Positions 15,607 through 24,132 of a stretch of 64,000 bases of DNA are shown one piece after another. Location of the stretch: the NCBI RefSeq assembly GCF_036242395.1, contig NZ_CP108458.1, positions 4,464,001 through 4,528,000 of the forward strand, written 5' to 3'. The stretch comes from Kitasatospora sp. NBC_01266 (lineage in GTDB: Bacteria > Actinomycetota > Actinomycetes > Streptomycetales > Streptomycetaceae). The translations under genes were made by a program, and so were the position numbers. The notes under the pieces are model-generated. The model ran no database searches. It saw only the letters and a list, made by a program, of their open reading frames with translations, and was not told where the DNA came from. Every line of letters begins with the position of its first letter. Position 1 is the stretch's first letter.

Positions 15607-17004
15607 ATGACTACCGCTCTCCACGAGTTCAAGATGCCCGATGTGGGCGAGGGCCTGACCGAGGCCGAGATTCTCAAGTGGTACGTCCAGCCGGGCGACA
15701 CCGTGACGGACGGCCAGATCGTCTGCGAGGTGGAGACCGCGAAGGCGGCCGTCGAGCTGCCGATCCCGTTCAACGGGACGGTCCAGTCGCTGCACTTCGC
15801 CGAGGGCACGACGGTCGACGTCGGCACCGCGATCATCGCGATCGCGGTGGCGGGCGCGGCGCCGGCCGCTGCCGCCCCGGCCGCCGCCCCGGCGGCCGAG
15901 GCCGACGAGCCGGCCGAGCCGGCGCGGCGTGAGGTGCTGGTCGGCTACGGACCGCGCACCGGCGGGACCCAGCGACGGGCCCGCCGCACCACCGCTGCCG
16001 CGCCGGCCGCGGCCGTCGCCGCCGCGCCGGTGGCCGTGCCGGTCCCGGCGCCCGCACCGGTGGTGGCCCAGCCGGGCGCCGAGCGGCCGCTGGCCAAGCC
16101 GCCGGTCCGCAAGCTCGCCAAGGACCTGGGCATCGACCTGCGCACCGTGGTGCCGACCGGCCCCGACGGGATCATCACCCGCGAGGACGTGCACGCCGCC
16201 GCCGCGCCCGCCCCGGTGGCCGCCGCTCCCGCCGCCGTCGCCGCCCCGGTGGCTTCGGTGACTTCGGTGACTTCGGTGGCCGAGCCGGTCACCGTCACCG
16301 GTGGCGACGTGCGGATCCCGGTCAAGGGCGTGCGCAAGGCCACCGCCTCGGCGATGGTCGCCTCCGCCTTCACCGCGCCGCACGTCACCGAGTTCGTCCA
16401 GGTCGACGTCACCCGCACGATGAAGCTGGTGCGCACCCTGAAGGAGACCGGCGAACTGGGCCAGGGGGTGCGGGTCAGCCCGCTGCTGCTGGTCGCCAAG
16501 GCGCTGCTCACCGCGATCAAGCGGCACCCGGAGATCAACGCCAGCTGGGACGAGAGCGCCCAGGAGATCGTGCTGCGCGGCCAGGTCAACCTCGGCATCG
16601 CGGCTGCCACCCCGCGCGGCCTGATCGTGCCGAACATCAAGAACGCCGGCGCGCTCACCCTGACCGGCCTGGCCACCGAGCTGGGTTCGCTGATCGACAC
16701 CGCCCGCCAGGGCAAGACGTCCCCGGCCGACATGGCCGGCGGCACCGTCACCATCACCAACGTCGGCGTCTTCGGCGTCGACACCGGCACCCCGATCCTC
16801 AACCCCGGCGAGGCCGCCATCCTGGCCTTCGGCGCGGTCCGGGAGCTGCCGTGGGTGCACAAGGGCCGGGTGGTGCCCCGCCAGGTCACCACGCTGGCGC
16901 TCTCCTTCGACCACCGGATGGTCGACGGCGAGCTGGGCTCCAAGGTGCTGGCCGACGTGGCCGCCATCCTGGAGCGCCCGAAGCGGCTGATCACCTGGGC
17001 CTGA
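15607..17004 (+). CDS. bkdC: Dihydrolipoamide acyltransferase E2 component
   Basis: 465-aa E2 core of the complex. An N-terminal lipoyl domain (residues ~5-80) has the lipoylated lysine in VETAKAAVEL. An Ala/Pro-rich hinge is followed by the peripheral subunit-binding domain (~155-190, KLAKDLGIDLRTVVPTG) and, after a second Ala-rich linker, the catalytic domain ending with the active-site DHRMVDG (~435). There is one lipoyl domain, as in branched-chain E2s, whereas many actinobacterial pyruvate E2s carry two or three, which supports the bkd call. A CTTCGGTGA repeat encodes SVTSVTSV in the second linker. No E3 gene follows; a strong hairpin ends the operon. Confidence 0.92.
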   Translation: MTTALHEFKMPDVGEGLTEAEILKWYVQPGDTVTDGQIVCEVETAKAAVELPIPFNGTVQSLHFAEGTTVDVGTAIIAIAVAGAAPAAAAPAAAPAAEADEPAEPARREVLVGYGPRTGGTQRRARRTTAAAPAAAVAAAPVAVPVPAPAPVVAQPGAERPLAKPPVRKLAKDLGIDLRTVVPTGPDGIITREDVHAAAAPAPVAAAPAAVAAPVASVTSVTSVAEPVTVTGGDVRIPVKGVRKATASAMVASAFTAPHVTEFVQVDVTRTMKLVRTLKETGELGQGVRVSPLLLVAKALLTAIKRHPEINASWDESAQEIVLRGQVNLGIAAATPRGLIVPNIKNAGALTLTGLATELGSLIDTARQGKTSPADMAGGTVTITNVGVFGVDTGTPILNPGEAAILAFGAVRELPWVHKGRVVPRQVTTLALSFDHRMVDGELGSKVLADVAAILERPKRLITWA

Positions 17005-17018
17005 CGCTCGGTCGGTCC

Positions 17019-17065
17019 CGCGGGCCCCGCACCTCCACCCGGAGGCGCGGGGCCCGCGCCGTTTT
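17019..17065 (+). terminator. Rho-independent-like terminator of the dehydrogenase operon
   Basis: Twelve paired bases (17019-17030 with 17047-17058), an A/C mismatch, then an inner CCTCC/GGAGG stem with an ACCC loop, followed by CCGTTTT. The T-run is short but present, unusually so for this GC content. Confidence 0.8.
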
Positions 17066-17135
17066 GCGACCGGGGCTGTCGCGGACCGCTCGAAAACCCC
17101 TTCGACCTCCGGACCGGCTCCTGAATACTGCTCGG

Positions 17136-18368
17136 ATGGCTGATCACCGCATCCTGGACGCCCCCGCCGACCCGCTCGCCGGGTCGCCGCCGCCCGGTTA
17201 CTCGCTGCGCCGCGACGTCTCGTTCTCCGCGCTGCTGGCCGGGCTGATCGCGGTGGTGGTCTGCTACTCGGGGCCGCTGGTGGTGGTGCTCGCGGCGGCC
17301 CGCGCCGGGCACCTGGACCAGGCGCACACGGCCTCCTGGATCTGGGCGATATCCATCGGCAGCGGGGCGACCTCGCTGCTGCTGAGCTGGCGGACCCGGC
17401 TGCCGGTGGTCACCGCCTGGTCGACCCCCGGGGCGGCGCTGCTGGTCGGCAGCCTGGGCGGGTACTCCTACCCGGACGCGGTCGGGGCCTACCTGGTGAG
17501 CGGGGTGGTGGTGACGCTGCTCGGAGTGACCGGGCTGTTCGGGCGGCTGATCGCGGTGATCCCGGCCTCGGTGGTCAACGCGATGCTGGCGGGCATCCTG
17601 TTCGAGTTCGGGACGGAGATCTTCAGCTCGCTGCACACCGCGCCCACCGTGGTGCTCTGTGCGCTGGCGGCCTACCTGCTGGCCAAGCGGCTGCTGCCGC
17701 GGTACGCCGTGCCGGCCGCGCTGCTGGTCGGCGCGGTGGCGGCGGCCTCGACCGTGGGCCTGAGCCTGCACCTGGGGCACGGCGGGCTGACCCTGCCGGT
17801 GCTGACCGTGCCCGCCTTCGACGGCTCGGCACTGGTCGGCCTCGCGCTGCCGCTCACCCTGGTCGCGCTGGCCTCGCAGGACGCGCCCGGGCTCGGGGTG
17901 CTGCGCAGCTTCGGCTACCGGCCGCCGGACCGGCTGCTGGTCGGGGCGACCGGCGCGGCCTCGGTACTGCTGGCGCCGTTCGGCGGCCCCGGGATCAACA
18001 TCGCCGCGATCACCGCCGCGATCTGCGCCGGCCCCGAGAGCCACCCGCAGCCGCGCCGCCGGTACCTGGCGGGCATGTCGATCGGCGTGCTCTACCTGCT
18101 GGTGGGCTGCTTCGGCGGGATGCTGGTCAGCCTCTTCGCCGGGCTGCCCGCCGCGCTGGTCGCGGTGGTCGGCGGGGTGGCGCTGCTCGGCGCCTTCCAG
18201 GGCAGCCTGGCGGCGGCGCTGGCCGACGAGCGGGGCCGCGAGGCGGCGGCGGTGACCTTCCTGGCCACCACCTCGGGGATGACGCTGTGCGGCATCGGCG
18301 CGGCCTTCTGGGGACTGCTGCTCGGCATCGCCACCCAGCTGGTCCTGACGGCGCGCCGGCGGGGCTGA
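17136..18368 (+). CDS. BenE family benzoate/H+ symporter-like transporter
   Basis: 410-aa polytopic membrane protein of the BenE family (aromatic acid:H+ symport). It has 11-12 hydrophobic segments beginning near residue 28 with SALLAGLIAVVVCYSGPLVVV. The family segment RTRLPVVTAWSTPGAALL follows, then IPASVVNAMLAGILFEFG and the half-helix region FGGPGINIAAITAAICAGPE. Length is normal. The ATG at 17136 is preferred; upstream in-frame sequence reads through the terminator of the previous operon. No aromatic catabolism genes are nearby, so the transported compound is uncertain. Confidence 0.88.
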   Translation: MADHRILDAPADPLAGSPPPGYSLRRDVSFSALLAGLIAVVVCYSGPLVVVLAAARAGHLDQAHTASWIWAISIGSGATSLLLSWRTRLPVVTAWSTPGAALLVGSLGGYSYPDAVGAYLVSGVVVTLLGVTGLFGRLIAVIPASVVNAMLAGILFEFGTEIFSSLHTAPTVVLCALAAYLLAKRLLPRYAVPAALLVGAVAAASTVGLSLHLGHGGLTLPVLTVPAFDGSALVGLALPLTLVALASQDAPGLGVLRSFGYRPPDRLLVGATGAASVLLAPFGGPGINIAAITAAICAGPESHPQPRRRYLAGMSIGVLYLLVGCFGGMLVSLFAGLPAALVAVVGGVALLGAFQGSLAAALADERGREAAAVTFLATTSGMTLCGIGAAFWGLLLGIATQLVLTARRRG

Positions 18369-18503
18369 GCCGGCGGGTGTCGCTACTGGGCCTGGCGGGT
18401 GAGATGTGCTACGGAACGTTCACCGCCGAGTACGCGGTGGGTACGTCTGTGCGACCCCCACCCGCGCGCCCGCCGGGTGACCGGAGCACCGAGGACCGTC
18501 CGT

Positions 18504-19748
18504 ATGGCGCCTGGCAACCCTGGCCGTCTCATCCGGAGTCTGGCCGCACTCGCCCTGCTCGCGGCAGCCGCGCTGCCCGCCGCCCTGGAACTGACCGGTC
18601 CGGCGCCGTTCGCCGTGATCGGCCCCGCCGGGACCTCGGCCACCGACCGTGCCGTCCCGCCCAGGGGCGGCACCGCGGACCGGGCGGTCCGGCTGCGCAC
18701 CGGCACCGCCCCGACCTTCGACATACGCCGCACGGGTGATCCGGCGAACCGGGTCACCCTGGTGCTGCTCGGCGACGGCTACACCGCCGACCAGCAGGAC
18801 CTCTTCCGGCGGCAGGCCGACCAGGCCTGGCGGGCGCTGATGGACATCGAGCCGTTCCGCACCTACCAGGACCTCTTCAACATACGGCGGGTCGAAGTGG
18901 TCTCCCCGACCCCCGGGATAGCCGAGGGGGAGATCAAGGGCCGGCGGCCCGGCACCCCGCTGGGCATGCACTTCTGGTGCGAGGGCACCGCGCGGCTGCT
19001 CTGCGCCGACGAGGCCGCCACCGCTCAGTACGCGGGCGCCGGGAACGGTCCGCAGTACCTGATAGCCCTGGCCAACTCGACCGAGTACGGCGGGGCCGGC
19101 GGCACGGGGGTGACCACGCTCTCCGGCGGCAGCCCGGACGCGGGCCGGATCATCCAGCACGAGATCGGACACACCGTCGGCGACCTCGGCGACGAGTACG
19201 ACAGCGCCCCCAAGGACGCCGACTACCCCAACCTCTCCAACCAGGGCGCCGACGCGATGCGCCGCGACCACCTCAAGTGGTGGCGCTGGCTGGGCGCCGA
19301 CTCGCCGGACGGCGGCGGCCCGGTGGGTGCCTACCGCAGCGCCAACGGCGTCTACCGCCCCACCGCCGACTCGGTGATGCGCACCCTGGGCGGCAGCTAC
19401 AACCTCCCCTCCCGGGAGGCGATCATCGAGCAGCTCTACCGCCGGATCAGCCCGCTGGACGGCGCCGAGCCGCGACCGGGCCGGGTGACCGGCAGGCCCC
19501 GGCTCACCGTCCGCCCGCTGCACCTGAGCGGTGACCGGCAGCTCGAGGTGGACTGGAAGGTGGACGGGAAGGCGGTGCAGCCCAGCTCGCCCGACCACAG
19601 CTGGTTCGACCCGGCGGCGCTGGCGCTACCGGCCGGCCGGCGGGTGACGGTCACCGCCACGGTGCGGGACACCACCGACTGGGTGCGGGACGAGGTGTTC
19701 CGGGACCAGCACATGACCCGCACGGTCAGCTGGGTGCTGACCGGCTGA
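18504..19748 (+). CDS. Exported M64-family zinc metallopeptidase
   Basis: 414-aa protein of the M64 (IgA-peptidase) family. A hydrophobic N-terminal signal segment (residues ~10-35, SLAALALLAAAALPAAL) indicates export. The catalytic domain shows LVLLGDGYTADQ, the shared early motif, and the zinc site HEIGHTVGDLGDEYD with His219, Glu220 and His223, plus the downstream Asp-Glu pair. A ~100-residue C-terminal domain with a WKVDGKAV-type beta sandwich follows. The ATG at 18504 follows GAGGACC. The stop lies in the middle of a triple 8-bp repeat. Substrate unknown; IgA cleavage should not be assumed for a soil organism. Confidence 0.87.
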   Translation: MAPGNPGRLIRSLAALALLAAAALPAALELTGPAPFAVIGPAGTSATDRAVPPRGGTADRAVRLRTGTAPTFDIRRTGDPANRVTLVLLGDGYTADQQDLFRRQADQAWRALMDIEPFRTYQDLFNIRRVEVVSPTPGIAEGEIKGRRPGTPLGMHFWCEGTARLLCADEAATAQYAGAGNGPQYLIALANSTEYGGAGGTGVTTLSGGSPDAGRIIQHEIGHTVGDLGDEYDSAPKDADYPNLSNQGADAMRRDHLKWWRWLGADSPDGGGPVGAYRSANGVYRPTADSVMRTLGGSYNLPSREAIIEQLYRRISPLDGAEPRPGRVTGRPRLTVRPLHLSGDRQLEVDWKVDGKAVQPSSPDHSWFDPAALALPAGRRVTVTATVRDTTDWVRDEVFRDQHMTRTVSWVLTG

Positions 19749-19760
19749 CCGGCTGACCGG
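19737..19760. repeat. 8-bp tandem repeat spanning the stop codon of the M64 peptidase gene
   Basis: Three exact copies of CTGACCGG. The stop TGA (19746-19748) is in the middle unit; the last coding residues (LTG) are encoded by the first. Confidence 0.9.
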
Positions 19761-19820
19761 CGTGGGACAGCCCGTCGGGCACCGTCGCCGGATGAGCGGG
19801 ATCGAGGCCCACCCAGGCGG

Positions 19821-19873
19821 CATCATCAGATGATGGGATGACTAATCTGGGTCCACTATGACCGTGGACCCAG
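19821..19873 (+). promoter_or_regulatory. Two inverted repeats at the start of the MFS gene, one enclosing the start codon
   Basis: CATCAT-CAG-ATGATG (19821-19835) is a likely operator-type dyad. Just after it, 19847-19856 (CTGGGTCCAC) pairs perfectly with 19864-19873 (GTGGACCCAG), leaving a 7-base loop TATGACC that contains the ATG at 19858. In RNA this would present the start codon in a hairpin loop; no ribosome-binding site is visible upstream. Confidence 0.5.
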
Positions 19874-21264
19874 CCAGCGCGATCCGCTCCTCCTCCGTCC
19901 CGGGTCCCCGGCTACCCCCTGGCGAGGGCGACGCGTCGCCCACGCCCGCGCTGCCCACGCCCGCGTCGCCCACGCCCGCGCTGCCCACGCCCGCGCTGCC
20001 GCCGGGCGGGCGGGCCGCCTGGTTCGCCTGGGGCATCGGCGTCAGCGCCTATGTGCTCGCCGTGATCCACCGCACCAGCCTCGGGGTGGCCGGTCTGGAG
20101 GCCGCCCACCGGTTCGGCGTCGGCGCCGCGGCGCTGGCCACCTTCTCGATAGTCCAGGTGCTGGTCTACGCCGCGATGCAGATCCCGGTCGGCCTGCTGG
20201 TGGACCGGTTCGGCCCGCGCCGGGTGCTGCTGCTGGGCGTTGTGCTGCTCACCGTGGGCCAGCTGGCCTTCGCGTTCAGCACCGCCTTCGGGCCCGCGCT
20301 GGCCTCCCGGGCGGTGCTCGGCTGCGGCGACGCGATGACCTTCATCAGCGTGCTGCGGATCGCCGCCCGCTGGTTCCCGGCCGCGCGCAACCCGCTGGTC
20401 GCCCAGTTCACCGGCCTGGCCGGGATGGGCGGCAACCTGGTGACCACCGTGATCCTGGCCCGGGCGCTGCACACCGAGGGCTGGACGGCGAGCTTCGCCG
20501 CGATCGCCCTGCTGGGGGTGCTGGTCTTCGCCGTGATCGCGCTGCTGCTGCGGGAGGTGCCGCCGGGCCCGGCGGCGGGCGGTGCCGCTGCCAGTGCCGA
20601 GGCCGGTGCGGGGGACCGGCTGCCGATCCGCGAGCAGATCCGCGAGTCCTGGCGCGAGCCCGGCACCCGGTTGGGCCTCTGGGTGCACTTCACCACCCAG
20701 TTCCCGGCCAACGCCTTCTCGCTGCTCTGGGGCCTGCCCTACCTGGTCGACGGGCAGGGCATGAGCACCGGTGAGGCGGGCGGCATGCTCACCCTGCTGG
20801 TCTTCGCCAACATCTTCTTCGGCCTGCTCTTCGGCCAGTTGCTCTCCCGGGGTCCGCGGCTGCGGATGCCGATCGTGCTCACGGTGATCGCCGCCACCGG
20901 TGCCTGCTGGGCCCTGGTCCTGGCCTGGCCCGGCGGCCACCCGCCGCTGTGGCTGCTGGTCCTGCTCCTCTTCGTGATGGGCAGCAACGGCTCGGCCTCG
21001 CTGGTCGGCCTCGACTACGCCCGCTCGCACAACCCCGGGCACCGCCTGGGCACCGCCTCGGGCATCGCCAACATGGGCGGATTCATCGCGACCATGGTGA
21101 CGCTGCTGGGCATCGGCGTGCTGCTCGACCTGCTGTCACCGGGCGGTGGCGGGGACGTCTACTCGGCGGCGGCGTACCGGGGGGCGTTCTGCTGGATGTA
21201 CCTGCCGCTGGTGCTGGGAACGGTGATGATCCTCCGGCTGCGCCGGCGGGTGCGGGCCGGGTAG
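19858..21264 (+). CDS. Major facilitator superfamily transporter
   Basis: 468-aa MFS protein with about twelve hydrophobic segments starting at residue ~55 (WFAWGIGVSAYVLAVIHRTS). The conserved loop between helices 2 and 3 reads LVDRFGPRRVLL, the MFS signature. The arrangement (RTSLGVAG..., RIAARWFPAARNPLVAQFTG) resembles the oxalate/formate and nitrate-type MFS groups, but the substrate is not assigned. The first ~50 residues are a disordered Ser/Pro/Thr/Ala tail encoded by four 15-bp repeats (19939-19998). No Shine-Dalgarno sequence precedes the ATG, which lies in a hairpin loop and may be close to the transcript start. Converges with the isomerase gene. Confidence 0.85.
   Translation: MTVDPASAIRSSSVPGPRLPPGEGDASPTPALPTPASPTPALPTPALPPGGRAAWFAWGIGVSAYVLAVIHRTSLGVAGLEAAHRFGVGAAALATFSIVQVLVYAAMQIPVGLLVDRFGPRRVLLLGVVLLTVGQLAFAFSTAFGPALASRAVLGCGDAMTFISVLRIAARWFPAARNPLVAQFTGLAGMGGNLVTTVILARALHTEGWTASFAAIALLGVLVFAVIALLLREVPPGPAAGGAAASAEAGAGDRLPIREQIRESWREPGTRLGLWVHFTTQFPANAFSLLWGLPYLVDGQGMSTGEAGGMLTLLVFANIFFGLLFGQLLSRGPRLRMPIVLTVIAATGACWALVLAWPGGHPPLWLLVLLLFVMGSNGSASLVGLDYARSHNPGHRLGTASGIANMGGFIATMVTLLGIGVLLDLLSPGGGGDVYSAAAYRGAFCWMYLPLVLGTVMILRLRRRVRAG
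19939..19998 (+). repeat. 15-bp in-frame repeat in the MFS N-terminal tail
   Basis: Four head-to-tail units of CCCACGCCCGCG followed by CTG or TCG, coding for PTPAL/PTPAS. The unit is a multiple of three, so copy-number change would lengthen or shorten the disordered tail without a frameshift. Confidence 0.85.
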
Positions 21265-21270
21265 GCCGGG

Positions 21271-21287
21271 CCCGCACCCGGTGCGGG
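21271..21287. terminator. Hairpin between convergent MFS and isomerase genes
   Basis: CCCGCAC (21271-21277), loop CCG, GTGCGGG (21281-21287), directly after the MFS stop. Likely bidirectional; no T-run. Confidence 0.5.
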
Positions 21288-21304
21288 GTGGCCGGGGTCG
21301 CCGG

Positions 21305-22141
21305 TCAGAAGGTCTGGACGAAGTTCGCCAGCACCCGCTGGGCCAGCTCCTGGTCCCCCTCGATCCGCAGTGCGCCGCCGGGCAGGGCGTCGGGGCGGAC
21401 CCGGCCGCAGGCCAGGCGGAGCCAGGTCTCCCAGTCGAGGGTGAACTGCACGTCGGGGCCCAGACTGATCTGGGAGTCCAGCTCGCCGCGGCCGTTCTCG
21501 TCCACCCGGACCCGGCGGAGGAACTCCAGCGGGCCGGTGACGTCGAAGACCACCACCGAACCGGCCGGGGCGCCCGCCTGCTTGGCGACGATCTTCGGCA
21601 GGCCCCGCAGCAGCAGGTCACGGGTGATCTGGGCGGCGGGGGAGTCCAGGTTGCCGGGCAGCAGCAGCGCGCGGCGCAGGTCCTGCTCGTGCACCCAGAC
21701 GTCCAGCACCCGCAGCTGGAGCAGCAGCTGGTAGGGCAGCTCGTAGGCGCCCGGCCCGGCCGGGAAGCGCACCAGGTCCTCGGGGCCGGTGCCGGCGGTG
21801 CGCAGGGCACGCGAGCGCCGGATGATCACGTACTCCAGCTCCGAGGTCATCTCGGGCGCGGTGTGGCAGCGGCGCTTGTCCACCGGGAGTTCGAGGTAGC
21901 GGGAGACCTCGTCCTTGATGTGCCGCAGGTCGCTGGGGAGCGAGTGGATCGGTCGCGGGTCACCGAGCAGTTCGGACTCGACGGCGATCACGTGCGAGAC
22001 CACGTCCCGCACCGACCAGCCCGGGCACTCGGTGGGCCGGTTCCATGAGTCGGCGGGGAGTGCGGCCAGTAGCTCCGCTATGGACTCGACGGAGTGCGTC
22101 CAGGCATCCGTGTAGGCCTGCACGGCCTGATTATCGGTCAC
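21305..22141 (-). CDS. Mycothiol-dependent maleylpyruvate isomerase-fold protein
   Basis: 278-aa protein of the DinB/maleylpyruvate isomerase superfamily. The N-terminal domain begins with the helix SVESIAELLAALPADSWNRPTECPGWSVRDVVSHVIAVES; the WNRPT-CPGW-VRDVVSHV pattern is the family hallmark and supplies the metal-binding His. A second His-bearing segment is VLDVWVHEQDLRRAL. The C-terminal ~90 residues form an SCP2-like domain (DWETWLRLACGR). These enzymes use mycothiol as cofactor, as in maleylpyruvate isomerisation, but most homologues are uncharacterised. Divergent from the amidohydrolase gene across ~120 bp. Confidence 0.87.
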   Translation of the reverse strand: MTDNQAVQAYTDAWTHSVESIAELLAALPADSWNRPTECPGWSVRDVVSHVIAVESELLGDPRPIHSLPSDLRHIKDEVSRYLELPVDKRRCHTAPEMTSELEYVIIRRSRALRTAGTGPEDLVRFPAGPGAYELPYQLLLQLRVLDVWVHEQDLRRALLLPGNLDSPAAQITRDLLLRGLPKIVAKQAGAPAGSVVVFDVTGPLEFLRRVRVDENGRGELDSQISLGPDVQFTLDWETWLRLACGRVRPDALPGGALRIEGDQELAQRVLANFVQTF

Positions 22142-22261
22142 AGCTTTTCTTCTCCGGCCATCCGTCGGCTCTACGCGCTAACCGCACGTTACGCTGCCGG
22201 GAGAGAGCAGGCAGCGCTTTCGGGTGACGATCGTAGGTCTCTTGTCGTGGACGGTGGTAGT

Positions 22262-23059
22262 GTGCGCGCCTCATTGATCCAACTCTCCGTGTCCGACGCC
22301 GAACCGGCGGCCGAGCGGCGGGCCAGGGTGGCGGCCCTGGTGCGTGCCCAGCAGGGTGCGGACCTGGTGGTCCTGCCGGAGCTCTGGCCGCTCGGCGGGT
22401 TCGCTTATGACGCCTGGTCGGACGGGGCCGAACCGCTGGACGGGCCGACGGCTGACGCGATGTCAGCGGCGGCCCGGGCGGCCGGCGTCTGGCTGCACGC
22501 CGGCTCGATCGTGGAGCGCGATCCGGACGGCCCGATCTACAACACCTCGCTGGTCTTCTCGCCGAGCGGCGAGCTGCTGCACACCTACCGCAAGATCCAC
22601 CGCTTCGGTTTCGACAGCGGTGAGGCGGTGGTGATGGGGGCCGGGCAGGAGATCGTCACGGCCGCCACCGACTTCGGCACGCTGGGTCTGGCGACCTGCT
22701 ACGACCTGCGCTTCCCCGAGCTCTTCCGGGCGCTGCTGGACGCCGGGGCACAGTTGCTGGTGGTCCCGGCGGCCTGGCCCGCGCGGCGGCGCGAGCACTG
22801 GACCCTGCTGGCCCGGGCGCGGGCGGTGGAGGAGCAGGCCTTCGTGCTGGCCTGCAACACGGCCGGCACCCACGGCGGGGTCGAGCAGGCCGGGCACAGC
22901 CTGGTGGTCGACCCCTGGGGCACGGTGCTGGCCGAGGCCGGCCCGGACGAGCAGGTGCTGACCGTCGAGTTCGACCCGGCCGCGGTGGCCAAGGCGCGTG
23001 AGGAGTTCCCGGTGCTGCGCGACCGGCTGCTCGGCATCCCGGCGCCGGTGCGGCGCTGA
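22262..23059 (+). CDS. Nitrilase-superfamily carbon-nitrogen hydrolase
   Basis: 265-aa amidase-type hydrolase. The catalytic triad is visible as Glu in VVLPELWPLGG, Lys in YRKIHRFGFDSGE and Cys in LATCYDLRFPELFR. Length and motifs match the NIT2/YafV (omega-amidase-like) group of soluble single-domain nitrilases, which hydrolyse small amides. The GTG at 22262 (RASLIQLSV) is chosen because conserved sequence begins at once; GTG 22247 is an alternative, and the longer frame from 22094 overlaps the divergent gene. The final codons (VRR, stop) are part of a 35-bp tandem duplication. Confidence 0.87.
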   Translation: MRASLIQLSVSDAEPAAERRARVAALVRAQQGADLVVLPELWPLGGFAYDAWSDGAEPLDGPTADAMSAAARAAGVWLHAGSIVERDPDGPIYNTSLVFSPSGELLHTYRKIHRFGFDSGEAVVMGAGQEIVTAATDFGTLGLATCYDLRFPELFRALLDAGAQLLVVPAAWPARRREHWTLLARARAVEEQAFVLACNTAGTHGGVEQAGHSLVVDPWGTVLAEAGPDEQVLTVEFDPAAVAKAREEFPVLRDRLLGIPAPVRR

Positions 23060-23132
23060 CGGTGGGAGCGTTCCACCGGCCGGTGCGGCGCTGACGGTGG
23101 GAGCGTTCCACCGGCCGGTGCGGCGCTGACGG
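23048..23132. repeat. 35-bp tandem repeat starting in the 3' end of the nitrilase gene
   Basis: Unit begins GTGCGGCGCTGACGGTGG and is present as two exact copies (23048-23082, 23083-23117) and a 15-base third (23118-23132). Each full unit carries the last codons, the stop and a 7-bp hairpin GGTGGGA-GCG-TTCCACC (one G-U pair), so the hairpin that may terminate this gene has been duplicated. Confidence 0.9.
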
Positions 23133-23246
23133 GGGGCCGGAGCTGCGCCGAGCGGGATTGTGTGGTTTTTGCGCGCCTTTTGAGAGGATGATCTCTCGAT
23201 GACGGCCCGCGGCGGGCCTGGCGGCTGGTCGAAGGAGGGTGTGCCG

Positions 23247-24035
23247 GTGAGCATCGGCGGTCTGGGGAGACTCCCGATCCAGCGCAACAGCCTGCGCGAG
23301 CAGATCGCCGGGGCGCTGCGCGAGGAGTTGATGGCGGGTCGGCTGGCGGCCGGCGGCAACTTCACCGTGAAGGAGATCGCCGAGCTGTACGGCGTCTCGG
23401 CCACCCCGGCCCGGGAGGCGCTGGTCGACCTGGCGGCGCAGGGGCTGCTGCGGGCCGAGCACCACCGCGGGTTCACCGTGCCGGAGCTCAGCTGGACCGA
23501 CTTCCTGGAGATCTTCGAAGCCAGGGTGATGCTCACCGACAGTGCCTTCCGCCGGCTGTCGATGCAGCCGAGCGGCTACGACTGGTCGCGGCTCAGCTCG
23601 CTGCGGCGCCGGGCCGAGGCGGCCGCGCGGGCCGCTCGCGCGGGGCAGCTGGACGTGATGGTCGGCTGCGACCGGCGGTTCTGGAACGAGATGTCCGGGT
23701 TCCTGGAGAACCAGCGGATCGCCGACTACCTGGACTGGCTGCGGGTGCAGTCCTGGATGTTCGCGGCGCGCTTCCTGCGGGCCCGCGAGCAGCTGGCCGG
23801 CGTCTGCTGGGACCGGCAGAGCGAGCTGGTCGAGCTGATCGCCTCGCGCGACCTGGCCGGCGCGCGGCGGATGATCGGCGAGTACAACCTGTTCACGGTG
23901 CGGCTGCTGGCCCAGCTGGCGGGGGAGTCGCTGGAGAGCGTCTCGGTGCTGCCGCTGTTGACGGCCGAGCCGGCCGGGACGCTGCCGGAGCCTTGTTCGA
24001 TGCTCCCCACTCCGCCGCCGCCGATGGGCCGGTAG
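23247..24035 (+). CDS. GntR/FadR-type transcriptional regulator
   Basis: 262-aa regulator. The N-terminal winged helix-turn-helix (residues ~10-75) shows LREQIAGALREELMAGRLAAGG, VKEIAELYGVSATPAREALVDLAAQGLL and HHRGFTVPEL, the classic GntR pattern. An all-helical FCD-like ligand domain follows (LEIFEARVMLTDSAFRRL). The GTG at 23247 has a perfect AAGGAGG eight bases upstream; the ATG at 23199 and GTG at 23241 are less well placed. A GAGAG-GATGAT-CTCTC dyad just upstream (23182-23197) could be its own operator. Regulated genes are unknown. Confidence 0.87.
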   Translation: MSIGGLGRLPIQRNSLREQIAGALREELMAGRLAAGGNFTVKEIAELYGVSATPAREALVDLAAQGLLRAEHHRGFTVPELSWTDFLEIFEARVMLTDSAFRRLSMQPSGYDWSRLSSLRRRAEAAARAARAGQLDVMVGCDRRFWNEMSGFLENQRIADYLDWLRVQSWMFAARFLRAREQLAGVCWDRQSELVELIASRDLAGARRMIGEYNLFTVRLLAQLAGESLESVSVLPLLTAEPAGTLPEPCSMLPTPPPPMGR

Positions 24036-24132
24036 GGTGGTTCGGGCGTCGAGGAGTCCGGCCGGCCGGTGCCGGTAGGGCTCCGGTGTCGGCGTGTCGA
24101 GGAACCGAAGCCAGTGAGAGGAAGAGCGGCCC

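Noticed and set aside
19939..19998. CRISPR-like short repeats
   Set aside because: Units are 15 bp, directly adjacent without spacers and in frame inside a coding region.
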